Source: G965222505 sp965222505 (GTDB lineage: Bacteria; Bacteroidota; Rhodothermia; Rhodothermales; DATKEJ01). Taken from it: a DNA stretch of 64,000 bases. A program made the translations under genes and the position numbers. Shown piece by piece: positions 32,488 through 40,391 of the stretch. The notes under the pieces were generated by a model. That model saw only the letters and a list, made by a program, of their open reading frames with translations. It searched no databases and had not been told where the DNA came from. Positions within the stretch are counted from its first letter, which is position 1, and each line of letters starts with the position of its first letter. The stretch covers positions 5,270,001-5,334,000 of the forward strand of contig OZ244956.1 in NCBI GenBank assembly GCA_965222505.1. Direction: 5' to 3'.

Positions 32488-33549
32488 ATGGATACCATTG
32501 TGAATAGAGACCATTTTCCTCAGGACCCCACCATAGCCGTGCTTGGGGCAGGAAGTTGGGGTACTGCACTCGCTGTACATCTGGCTAAGGAAGGCCGGCC
32601 CGTAAGGCTCTGGGCCCGGCGTAAGGAAGCTGCGGCCAGTATAGATCGGGAACGGCGAAACTGGCATTATCTCCCCAAAGCACTCTTGCCTATGTCAATT
32701 GCGGTTTCCTCCGATTTGAAATCCATCGTCGAAGGGGCGGGTGTCTGGATATTTGCGGTTCCGGCGCAGGCCATTCGTAAGGTTGCGGAAGCTGTTCGGC
32801 CCTTTGTGTCACCAGAAAAGGTCATCATTTCGGTCGCCAAGGGTATCGAACAAAAGACCTTGATGACGCCTTCTCAAATTCTGATGGAGACCCTCTCAAG
32901 CGTTCCCCAAAACCATATTGGCGCCTTATACGGTCCGAGTCATGCCGAAGAGTTGGCCGTTGGTATGCCCACCACCGTGGTTGCAGCGGCAACCGATGAT
33001 GGCGTGGCTACCTATATCCAGCACCTCTTCATGGGGGGCGGGTTAAGGGTTTATGTGAACCTGGACCTCATCGGGGTAGAGATTGCCGGATCCGTGAAAA
33101 ACGTGATGGCCATTGCGGCTGGTATTAGCGACGGGATTGGTGGGGGAGACAACGCCAAAGCGGCCTTGATTACGAGAGGCATTGCAGAGATCAGCCGATT
33201 GGGGCGTGCACTGGGGGCCACACCCTCAACGTTTGCGGGATTGGCCGGGATTGGGGATTTGGTCGTTACCTGTACCAGCAGGCACAGCCGGAACCGCTAT
33301 CTCGGAGAGCAGATTGGCCGGGGACGAAAACGAGAAGAGGTGGAGGAAGAAATGCAGATGGTGGCCGAAGGGGTAAACACCACGGCTTCTGTGGTGGCCC
33401 TTGCGAAGCGACATGGTGTGGATATGCCCATTACCCAGGGGGTACACGACATCCTGTTTGAGAATAAATCCCCACAGGTTGCTCTTACAGAACTGATGGC
33501 CCGCGCAGCCAAACGGGAAGATTATACTGCGGATTTCTGCCCCAACTGA
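32488..33549 (+). CDS. gpsA: Glycerol-3-phosphate dehydrogenase [NAD(P)+]
   Basis: 353 residues. Reduces dihydroxyacetone phosphate to sn-glycerol 3-phosphate. The NAD(P)-binding 'VLGAGSWGTALAVHLAKEG' is followed by 'SVAKGIEQKT', 'LYGPSHAEELAVGMPTTVV', catalytic lysine in 'EIAGSVKNVMAIAAGISDG', and 'GLAGIGDLVVTCTS..RNRYLGEQIG', all typical. Directly downstream of plsY, which uses its product. The first ~13 residues vary and the start could be GTG a few codons later. Confidence 0.97.
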   Translation: MDTIVNRDHFPQDPTIAVLGAGSWGTALAVHLAKEGRPVRLWARRKEAAASIDRERRNWHYLPKALLPMSIAVSSDLKSIVEGAGVWIFAVPAQAIRKVAEAVRPFVSPEKVIISVAKGIEQKTLMTPSQILMETLSSVPQNHIGALYGPSHAEELAVGMPTTVVAAATDDGVATYIQHLFMGGGLRVYVNLDLIGVEIAGSVKNVMAIAAGISDGIGGGDNAKAALITRGIAEISRLGRALGATPSTFAGLAGIGDLVVTCTSRHSRNRYLGEQIGRGRKREEVEEEMQMVAEGVNTTASVVALAKRHGVDMPITQGVHDILFENKSPQVALTELMARAAKREDYTADFCPN

Positions 33550-33571
33550 CCACAGGACCATACGCCAGATC

Positions 33572-34237
33572 ATGACGCTAATAGAGCTCAAGCGAATGGC
33601 CGAATTCGGAGAGGGGCCATTTATCGAGTTTAAGTTGCGGGTTCCCCGCCCTGAGAAAATCGTGCGCGAAGTTGTTGCGTTTGCCAATACGGATGGGGGA
33701 AAGATATTGATCGGGGTGGATGATGATGGGACCCTGATTGGGGTTAAAGATGTGAAGGAGGAGGAATTTGCCCTGGAGTCAGCATTGGAGGCCCTATGTA
33801 CCCCGCCGGTACCCTTTTCGATATTGACTGTTCCGATCAGCAGGAAGCGGGAGGTGCTTGTTGTGGATGTGCCGGCGAGTAAAAAAAAGCCACACTTCTG
33901 CATGCCGAAAGGGGAAAAGCGTACGGCATTTGTACGGGTGAAAGACCAGGCCCTGGAAGCCAGCCGGGAAATGGTTCGGCTGATGCGTATGTCAAAGCAT
34001 AAAAAAGGGGTCCGGTTTCAATACGGCCCTCGCGAGCATGCCCTGATTCGTTACCTGGATCGGTATGAACGGATTACGGTTCATCAGTTTGCCAAACTGG
34101 TTGGGATTCCTCCCCGGTTGGCTTCGCAAACCCTGGTGTTGCTCACGCGGGCCAACATCTTGCGCATTCACCCCTCCGAAACCGAAGACCAATACACCCT
34201 GGCGTACGATCTACAGACGGAAGGCGAAAAAAAATAA
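33572..34237 (+). CDS. AlbA_2 (Schlafen-like) ATP-binding-type protein with C-terminal winged helix
   Basis: 221 residues. 'GEGPFIEFKLRVPRPEKIVREVVAFANTDGGKILIGVDDDGTLIGV' is the AlbA_2 signature, a fold related to Schlafen core domains and often seen in transcriptional regulators. Residues about 155-215 ('YLDRYERITVHQFAKLVGIPPRLASQTLVLLTRANILRIHP') look like a winged helix. Nucleic acid binding and regulation are inferred; no target is known. Twenty-two bases after gpsA. The stop codon lies in the left arm of a terminator. Confidence 0.85.
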   Translation: MTLIELKRMAEFGEGPFIEFKLRVPRPEKIVREVVAFANTDGGKILIGVDDDGTLIGVKDVKEEEFALESALEALCTPPVPFSILTVPISRKREVLVVDVPASKKKPHFCMPKGEKRTAFVRVKDQALEASREMVRLMRMSKHKKGVRFQYGPREHALIRYLDRYERITVHQFAKLVGIPPRLASQTLVLLTRANILRIHPSETEDQYTLAYDLQTEGEKK

Positions 34238-34270
34238 GCCGGTATACACGATGTGTACCGGCTTATTTTT
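34230..34270. terminator. Bidirectional rho-independent terminator
   Basis: Arms 34230-34248 and 34252-34270 pair over 19 bp with a single G-T wobble around a 3-base loop. A-runs and T-runs flank the GC core on both sides, so it can stop transcripts from both convergent genes (33572-34237 plus strand, 34288-34911 minus strand). The TAA stop of the former lies inside the left arm. Confidence 0.93.
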
Positions 34271-34287
34271 CAGGTTCTGTTTGAGGC

Positions 34288-34911
34288 TTAGGTGGGTTGC
34301 CCGCCCTCGCTCCAGTCCAGCTTTTCCTGATAGGCTTTGAGTTCATTCCAGGCGCCACGGGCAGCCATCTCGGCTTGTTCCGCCCAGGTTTCCTCGTTGG
34401 CGATTTGGTGCAACTGTTTATTGCCGGAGGCCAGCAAGATATCGCGGAACCGTTCCTCAGCCGTAGCCGCTACCTGTGCAAAGGTAAAGATGCCATTTTC
34501 GTTGAGGAGTTCTTCGATTTTTCTGCCGATCCCCCAGATTTTCTTGAGATCGTCTTTGGTTGAGGCGCTTGGCAGCGGAGCAGCTGCAGCCGCAACGACC
34601 GGCGGTTCACCAGCGGCGCTCGATGTGCCAGCCGCATAAGCAAAAGCTGCTGCGGTTGAGTCGATGGCGCTGTTCAGGCCGTCCAGTTTTTCATTGGCTG
34701 CTTTGAGTTCGGCTTCCAGTTTATCGCTCCGCTTCTTGCAAGCGGCTAGCGCGGCTTCCAGTTCCGTTCGCTTTTTCCGGCAGGCTTCAAGTTCGGCTTC
34801 ATGGGTGTTGTCTTCACCTCCAAAGAGGCGGCAGATCAAACAACCGATAATAGCGCCGAGGATAAAGGCGATAAGCAAACAGAGTAATATTTCTCCTAAT
34901 AACCACCACAT
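34288..34911 (-). CDS. Membrane-anchored coiled-coil protein with helix-hairpin-helix domain
   Basis: 207 residues. One N-terminal membrane helix (about 4-27, 'EILLCLLIAFILGAIIGCL'), a coiled coil (about 35-80, 'EAELEACRKKRTELEAALA'), an Ala-rich linker (about 85-115), then a helix-hairpin-helix-like unit 'KDDLKKIWGIGRKIEELLNENGIFTFAQVA' of the kind found in DUF4332 and ribosomal L21-associated proteins, and a C-terminal helix. The HhH may bind DNA or another protein; role unknown. The OmpA/BON gene lies upstream on the same strand, and the two may be a unit. Confidence 0.8.
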   Translation of the reverse strand: MWWLLGEILLCLLIAFILGAIIGCLICRLFGGEDNTHEAELEACRKKRTELEAALAACKKRSDKLEAELKAANEKLDGLNSAIDSTAAAFAYAAGTSSAAGEPPVVAAAAAPLPSASTKDDLKKIWGIGRKIEELLNENGIFTFAQVAATAEERFRDILLASGNKQLHQIANEETWAEQAEMAARGAWNELKAYQEKLDWSEGGQPT

Positions 34912-34966
34912 GGTATTCTAGATTTCTGGTGTGGGAAAGAACAAGTTGGGCATGGACCGTTGGGCA

Positions 34967-36025
34967 TTACAGCACCTTGAATTCGACCCGGCGGTTGGCC
35001 TGGCGCCCCGCTTCTGTATTGTTGGAACGGATGGGGCGCGTTTCGCCATATCCAGTTGCCGTGAGTCTGTTGTTGGCAATACCTTGCTGTACCAGATAGG
35101 CACGAACGGCATTGGCACGGCGCTGACTGAGTTCCAGGTTGTAAGCATCCCGTCCACGGGAGTCGGTATGGCCTTCAATGGCCACATTGGCATCCGGGTA
35201 TTGACGCAGGGCTTGGGCCACTTCATCCAATAAACGCTGGCTTCTTGGCGTTAACTCTGTACCGTCCAGCGCGAATTCGATCACTTTGCCCGCAAGGAGC
35301 TGATCAAGCGCCATCTGGGCTGCAGAGACACGGATTTGGTTGGAAATATCAACGTCGTTACCAAGAATACGTGCGGCTTCACGGCCAATAAAGTCCTTGG
35401 TTCCCTGTGTGCCAACCGTACCTGAGAGCACCACATCATTCGGGGCCTCAGGCGCATAGATAGCGATGTTACCTGACGAGACACTATCGGCCATCGCGGG
35501 CAGCATATCCGGGATCCGGGCCAACCAGTCGGGGGTAGCGAGTGAGGCATCCACGGTCAGGTTGTTCTCTACATTGGCCGCACCCACTTTGGCTACCGCG
35601 GCATCATACATGGCCTGCCGGGTTGCCTCGTCCGGGACACGGCCATTCAAAACGATACCGTTGTCGTCAAACTGAAGGTCAAATGAGGGCGCTACACCGG
35701 CATCGGAATCTCCAGGGGGTGGAGTGTCCGCAGCAGGTGGGCCATCACCGACTATAAGGTTGTTACGTACCCGGAAGACGCCGGGATGTGCAGCCACGAG
35801 CTCTTCGGCACGGGCAGCAAGGCTATTCGTTGGGATGGATCCTGAGAGCACCGCCGTCCGGCCGTCAAAGGATACGTTTTCAAGTTGAATCCCGCCGTTT
35901 TCGAGGGCCGCAGTGGCCTCAGCGGTTAGTTTATCTTGAATGGGCGTCCGATGACAGGAGAAACAGAGCAGTGATAACAGCAACCAAAGTACGATGCCTA
36001 AAATAATTAGGGCACTCTTACTCAT
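34967..36025 (-). CDS. OmpA family protein with BON-like repeats
   Basis: 352 residues. N-terminal anchor 'ALIILGIVLWLLLSLLCFSC' (helix or lipobox-like, cysteine at the end). Two to three BON-like units occupy about 35-225 ('LENVSFDGRTAVLSGSIPTNSLAARAEELV', 'LNGRVPDEATRQAMYDAAV', 'VVLSGTVGTQGTKDF'). The C-terminus (about 240-352) is an OmpA domain with 'IEGHTDSRGRDAYNLELSQRRANAVRAYLV' and the peptidoglycan-binding Asp and Arg. Probably anchors peptidoglycan to an envelope complex. The HhH protein gene follows 55 bases downstream. Confidence 0.9.
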   Translation of the reverse strand: MSKSALIILGIVLWLLLSLLCFSCHRTPIQDKLTAEATAALENGGIQLENVSFDGRTAVLSGSIPTNSLAARAEELVAAHPGVFRVRNNLIVGDGPPAADTPPPGDSDAGVAPSFDLQFDDNGIVLNGRVPDEATRQAMYDAAVAKVGAANVENNLTVDASLATPDWLARIPDMLPAMADSVSSGNIAIYAPEAPNDVVLSGTVGTQGTKDFIGREAARILGNDVDISNQIRVSAAQMALDQLLAGKVIEFALDGTELTPRSQRLLDEVAQALRQYPDANVAIEGHTDSRGRDAYNLELSQRRANAVRAYLVQQGIANNRLTATGYGETRPIRSNNTEAGRQANRRVEFKVL

Positions 36026-36190
36026 GTGCTTCCTTTGGTTTGGGGAGATACTAAAAATGTGTACGACACGTCAACGGCTCTAGGATGCGCGCTACCGTTG
36101 TTTGGTTTGGTTCATGTGTGTACATTCTAAGGTGATTCACAATATAACCATGTACAGGTTTTATGCAAACAGCCGAATAAAAAAAGATTT

Positions 36191-37003
36191 ATGTCCAGTA
36201 TTAAAGCAACCATCGTACAATTTGGACCCGAATATTTAGATCCGCCCTCGAATCGGGAATGGGTAGCCAATTTGTTAAAAGGTCATGAGGCGGATCTGAT
36301 CGTATTACCGGAATTATTTGCATCTGGATACTTTTTCCGTTCGCAGTCTGATGTGGATCAAGTAGCCGAGGCTATACCCGATGGCCCAACCGTTGAGTGG
36401 CTCCAAGTCCAGGCCCGGGTGAGCGGGGCCACCTGGGTGGCCGGTTTGCCCGAACGGCATGGGCATCTGTTATACAACAGCGCCGTAGTTGTTACACCGA
36501 ATGGGACCTGCCATACCTATAGGAAAATTCATCTGTATTATGAGGAAAAAGAATGGTTTACGCCCGGTGATTTAGGGTTCAGGGTCTTTGAATTGGAATC
36601 CAAGGCAGGCGTACCCTATCGGTTGGGGTTGATGATCTGTTTCGATTGGTACTATCCGGAAGCGGCACGCACCCTGGCCCTTCAAGGTGCTGACATCATT
36701 GCACACCCCTCAAATCTGGTACGAAAAAACTGCCCGCGTGCCATGCCCATACGCGCCCTTGAAAACAGGGTATTTACCATGACGGCCAACCGAATCGGGA
36801 CGGAATCCAATGGAAAGGAATCGTTGCGCTTTATTGGGAAAAGTCTGATTTGTGACCCCAAAGGAGCGGTCATGATCCAGGCCCCCACGGACGCTGCTTT
36901 TGTGGGTTCAGCCACGTTAACCCTTGAGCATGCGAGAAACCGACAACTCACCCCCCATAATAACCTGTTCGCGGATCGCAGGCCCCAATATTATGAGCTA
37001 TGA
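36191..37003 (+). CDS. Carbon-nitrogen hydrolase (nitrilase superfamily)
   Basis: 270 residues with the Glu-Lys-Cys catalytic triad: Glu in 'LIVLPELFASGYFF', Lys in 'YRKIHLYYEEKEWFTPGD', and Cys in 'LGLMICFDWYYPEAARTLALQGADI'. 'HPSNLVRKNCPRAMPIRALEN' and 'NRIGTESNGKESLRFIGKSLICDPKG' are typical of amidase-type members, so an omega-amidase or N-carbamoyl amidase role is plausible. Its stop overlaps the 3' end of the convergent purC by 13 bases. Confidence 0.92.
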   Translation: MSSIKATIVQFGPEYLDPPSNREWVANLLKGHEADLIVLPELFASGYFFRSQSDVDQVAEAIPDGPTVEWLQVQARVSGATWVAGLPERHGHLLYNSAVVVTPNGTCHTYRKIHLYYEEKEWFTPGDLGFRVFELESKAGVPYRLGLMICFDWYYPEAARTLALQGADIIAHPSNLVRKNCPRAMPIRALENRVFTMTANRIGTESNGKESLRFIGKSLICDPKGAVMIQAPTDAAFVGSATLTLEHARNRQLTPHNNLFADRRPQYYEL

Positions 37004-38007
37004 TGGACGGCTGATTGTACAGCCTGCAGAATGCGGGCTTGCGGGTCCGGGTGAGGGTCCGGGATAAAGTCTCGACCTGTAATGGCCTCATAGAGTTCGA
37101 TATACCGTTCCGACACAAGCATCCTGAAATCGTCTGGCATATCGGGCATTACCTGGCCCGTTTTGCCCTGGAAACCGTTCGCCATGAGCCATTCCCGTAC
37201 GAATTCTTTGGAGAGTTGTCGTTGCGGGGCATCGGCGGCCAGCAAGTCATCATAGGTGTCGGCATAGAAATACCGGGAGGAATCCGGGGTATGAACTTCA
37301 TCCACCACGACGAGGCTGCCTTCCGGTGTGCGTCCAAACTCGTATTTGGTATCGACCAGAATCAGTCCGCGTTCGTGGGCCATCTCGGCGCCTTTTGCAA
37401 AGAGGCGTTGGGCCATGTCTTCCAGTTTTCGGAGGGTTTCGGCTGGTATAATCCCCTGAGCAACGATTTCAGCTTTGCTAATATCCAGGTCGTGTCCTTC
37501 TACTGCTTTTGTGGCTGGTGTCAGGATGGGTTCGGGGAGTTTACTATTCTGGCGGAGGCCTCCGGGCAGGGTTTCCCCACAAAGGATTCTTCCGCCTGAT
37601 TTGTACGTACGCCAGGCATGCCCGGCTAGGTACCCCCGCATCACAAATTCAATCGGGAAGATCTCGCATTGGATGCCGATCGTCACGTTGGGATCAGGGA
37701 CTGCAAGCACATGATTGGGTACCAGATCCGAGGTGGCTTCGAAAAAGTAGGCGGCAATTTGATTCAGCACTTGCCCCTTGAAAGGGATTTGCTGGCGGAG
37801 GACATGGTCAAAGGCTGAAATCCGATCCGAAGCAACAATGATATATCGACCGTCAGGGATGGCAACGGTATCACGGACCTTACCGTGGTAGGGGGGGCCG
37901 AATGCGTCGAGGGAAGTTTGTGCGATGCAGCGGGTCAACTGGGCGCGGATCGCATCGGTATGTTTGGACACTGGAGAGGTACCAGAATCAGGTTCGGGAA
38001 AAATCAC
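36991..38007 (-). CDS. purC: Phosphoribosylaminoimidazole-succinocarboxamide synthase (SAICAR synthetase)
   Basis: 338 residues. ATP-dependent ligation of aspartate to CAIR in purine synthesis. 'YHGKVRDTVAIPDGRYIIVASDRISAFDHVL', 'EFVMRGYLAGHAWRTY', 'LILVDTKYEFG' and 'VVVDEVHTPDSSRYF' are signatures. The C-terminal 'FREWL..GFQGKTGQVMPDMPDDF' type extension matches the ~300-residue eukaryote-like form. Start GTG 38007 overlaps the lacI-type gene by 20 bases; GTG 37971 is an alternative closer to homologues. Neither has a clear Shine-Dalgarno site. Confidence 0.95.
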   Translation of the reverse strand: MIFPEPDSGTSPVSKHTDAIRAQLTRCIAQTSLDAFGPPYHGKVRDTVAIPDGRYIIVASDRISAFDHVLRQQIPFKGQVLNQIAAYFFEATSDLVPNHVLAVPDPNVTIGIQCEIFPIEFVMRGYLAGHAWRTYKSGGRILCGETLPGGLRQNSKLPEPILTPATKAVEGHDLDISKAEIVAQGIIPAETLRKLEDMAQRLFAKGAEMAHERGLILVDTKYEFGRTPEGSLVVVDEVHTPDSSRYFYADTYDDLLAADAPQRQLSKEFVREWLMANGFQGKTGQVMPDMPDDFRMLVSERYIELYEAITGRDFIPDPHPDPQARILQAVQSAVHHSS

Positions 38008-39025
38008 TGGATGACCGGACGCGCAACTGTGGGTTTACACGCACGGTGGTTGGAGCCTGGCGGCCCTGACTACGTCGCTTGAGCAACATTTCGGTAGCCA
38101 TATGGCCGTGGGCAAGCAACTCCTGATCAACAGAAGTCAAACCAATGTAACGGCTTACCTTGATGTCGTTGTAGCCCACCAGCGCAATATCTTCAGGTAC
38201 AGACTTACCTGCTTCACGTATGGCTTTTAAGGCTCCCAGTGCTTGCACATCACTTGAAGCAAAGACTGCTGTAAGATTGGGGTCATGCGCAAGCAAGGCT
38301 TGCATGGCTTCAAATCCGGCTTCTTCACTGAACCCGGCATGCTTCGTGGTAATTCCGCTCTGGACCAGGGCTTCGTCAAACGCAATCCCGCTTTCTGCCA
38401 GGGCTTTGCGGTATCCGGAGAACAAATCCGTTGCGACTTGCTGGTCGGACAGGTGTGATTCCAGCGTATGGGGCGTAATCATCCCAATACGTTGGTGCCC
38501 CCGTTGCAAAAGGTGTTGTACGGCTGCATAGCCGCCGGCCTTGTTGTCCCATATGATACAGTCAAATTCCGGGGATTGGGTACCGACGAGCACAACAGGG
38601 GCATGGAGTGCTTTTAATTCTGTCGTCAACTGATCGTCAACAGGAAGAGAAGCCAGCAAGAGCGCATCCACGGCACCCCGGTCGAGGAACCGCATGAGGG
38701 TATTTTTCGGTGTACCAGACCCCATGTTGCACAGGAGCATGTCCGTGTCATGCGTGCGAAGGCAATCCTTGATGCCTTTAAGCAGTTCGTTATACACTTG
38801 TGAGGTGGAGGAGGGTACCGCAACGGCCAACCAACCGGTCTGGCGCTGGGCCAACATTTTGGCCGTTCGATCTGGCCGAAATTGCAAGGCCTCAATGGCG
38901 GCTTCTACACGGGCTTTGGTTTCGTCTGATACCTCGTGGGAATCATTCAAAACACGGGAGACCGTAGAAATGGCCACCCCGGCCCGATCTGCAACATCAT
39001 ATATGGTAACTTTGCTTTTATCCAT
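37988..39025 (-). CDS. LacI family transcriptional regulator
   Basis: 345 residues. N-terminal helix-turn-helix and hinge 'VTIYDVADRAGVAISTVSRVLNDSHEVSDETKARV..ALQFRPDRTAKMLAQ', then a periplasmic-binding-protein-like sugar sensor (about 60-335) with 'DAVLLASLPV', 'VLVGTQSPEF', 'HRIGMI' and 'EDIALVGYNDIKVSRY' type turns. The effector is probably a sugar. It is divergent from an ABC transporter ATPase of MalK/UgpC type (230-base gap), a likely target. purC overlaps its end, so both may share a transcript. Confidence 0.95.
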   Translation of the reverse strand: MDKSKVTIYDVADRAGVAISTVSRVLNDSHEVSDETKARVEAAIEALQFRPDRTAKMLAQRQTGWLAVAVPSSTSQVYNELLKGIKDCLRTHDTDMLLCNMGSGTPKNTLMRFLDRGAVDALLLASLPVDDQLTTELKALHAPVVLVGTQSPEFDCIIWDNKAGGYAAVQHLLQRGHQRIGMITPHTLESHLSDQQVATDLFSGYRKALAESGIAFDEALVQSGITTKHAGFSEEAGFEAMQALLAHDPNLTAVFASSDVQALGALKAIREAGKSVPEDIALVGYNDIKVSRYIGLTSVDQELLAHGHMATEMLLKRRSQGRQAPTTVRVNPQLRVRSSSDFSRT

Positions 39026-39202
39026 GGGTGTGCAGTAATGCAGGGTAGGGCTACGAAAAAGAAATCTCCGAATCCCTCAATTTAAGGAAATCGCGCTAGA
39101 ATGGTGGTAGAAACCGAAAAGTTAAAGTAAATCAAATAAAAAGGCGCGTACCCTTGCTGTATGCTTCGGCGGCTTCTTGTATCGGGCTCCGGGTTTCTTT
39201 TG

Positions 39203-39208
39203 TATATT
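39203..39208 (+). promoter_or_regulatory. Candidate -10 box of the MalK/UgpC-type ATPase gene
   Basis: TATATT in the 229-base divergent gap between the LacI gene and the ATPase gene, about 45 bases before the ATPase start. Similar TATATT boxes occur upstream of 4640 (4580-4585) and 51059, so it may be a common promoter element here. No good -35 partner is evident. Confidence 0.25.
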
Positions 39209-39254
39209 CATTCGGCTGATCGTTTACTACCCGTCAACCTAGTCCAGTACCAAC

Positions 39255-40391
39255 ATGGCACAAGTCACCCTGTCGAACATCAAGAAAGTCTATCCGAACG
39301 GATACGTTGCCGTCCATGATGCGTCGATACAGATCAATGATGGGGAATTTGTGGTGTTGGTTGGCCCCTCGGGGTGTGGTAAAAGTACAACCTTACGCAT
39401 GGTGGCAGGGCTGGAATCCATTTCGAGTGGAGAGTTGAAAATCGGAGATCGGCTGGTGAATGATGTGGCGCCCAAGGATCGGGATATTGCGATGGTGTTC
39501 CAGAATTATGCGTTATATCCGCATATGACCGTCTTCGAGAATATGGCCTTTGGTCTGAAGTTGAGGAAATATCCGAAGGCTGAGATCGAAGATCGGGTCC
39601 GAAATGCAGCCGTGACGTTGGGTATTGATCAGGTGTTGGACCGTAAGCCCAAAGAACTCTCTGGTGGGCAACGTCAGCGTGTAGCTGTGGGCCGTGCCAT
39701 TGTGCGCAAACCACAAGTTTTTCTCTTTGATGAACCGCTCTCCAACCTGGATGCCAAGCTCCGGGTACAGATGCGTACGGAAATCTCCCGCCTTCATCGT
39801 AAGCTGGGTGCAACGATGGTCTATGTCACGCACGACCAGGTTGAAGCCATGACGATGGGGGATCGTATTGTGGTCCTAAAAGACGGCTATATCCAGCAAA
39901 TCGATACGCCGATGAATCTGTACGATAGGCCGGTGAATAAATTCGTAGCTGGCTTCATCGGTAGCCCTGCCATGAATTTCGTGGCTGGTGAACTCATCCA
40001 GGAAGAAGGTTTGGCATTTCATTCGGATGCGCAACACCTCACCATTCCCATATCCAGCGAAGCGCATCCCCATTTGGCAGATGCTGCAGGGAAAAAAGTG
40101 CTCTTGGGGGTGCGTCCCGAGGACATCTACATCGACCAGCACATCCCTTCTGATGTGAATACTTCGCCGTTTGGGGAAGTGACCCTGGATGTATTGGAGC
40201 CTATGGGGAATGAGATTTTTGTCTACGCCAGCGTGCCCGGCTATAACCTTGTGGCCCGTGTTGCCCCACAGGCGCTTCCGCCGGTAGGTGCATCCGTCAA
40301 CATTTCCTGTGATGTGAGCAAGCTCCATTTCTTCGATGCGGAAACGGAAGCCTCGTTGAGCCCCAGCGATTCAGTAGCCGAAGCCGCCTAG
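39255..40391 (+). CDS. ABC transporter ATP-binding protein, MalK/UgpC type
   Basis: 378 residues. Walker A 'GPSGCGKSTTLRMVAGLE', Q-loop 'MVFQNYALYPHMTV', signature 'LSGGQRQRVAVGRA', Walker B 'VFLFDEPLSNLD', H-loop 'VYVTHDQVEAM', then a C-terminal OB-type (TOBE) regulatory domain with 'VLLGVRPEDIYID' and 'NLVARVAPQA'. Energises carbohydrate or glycerol-phosphate import (CUT1). No permease or binding protein is in the window, so this may serve several transporters. Its stop overlaps the convergent SEDS-PBP gene by 4 bases. Confidence 0.95.
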   Translation: MAQVTLSNIKKVYPNGYVAVHDASIQINDGEFVVLVGPSGCGKSTTLRMVAGLESISSGELKIGDRLVNDVAPKDRDIAMVFQNYALYPHMTVFENMAFGLKLRKYPKAEIEDRVRNAAVTLGIDQVLDRKPKELSGGQRQRVAVGRAIVRKPQVFLFDEPLSNLDAKLRVQMRTEISRLHRKLGATMVYVTHDQVEAMTMGDRIVVLKDGYIQQIDTPMNLYDRPVNKFVAGFIGSPAMNFVAGELIQEEGLAFHSDAQHLTIPISSEAHPHLADAAGKKVLLGVRPEDIYIDQHIPSDVNTSPFGEVTLDVLEPMGNEIFVYASVPGYNLVARVAPQALPPVGASVNISCDVSKLHFFDAETEASLSPSDSVAEAA

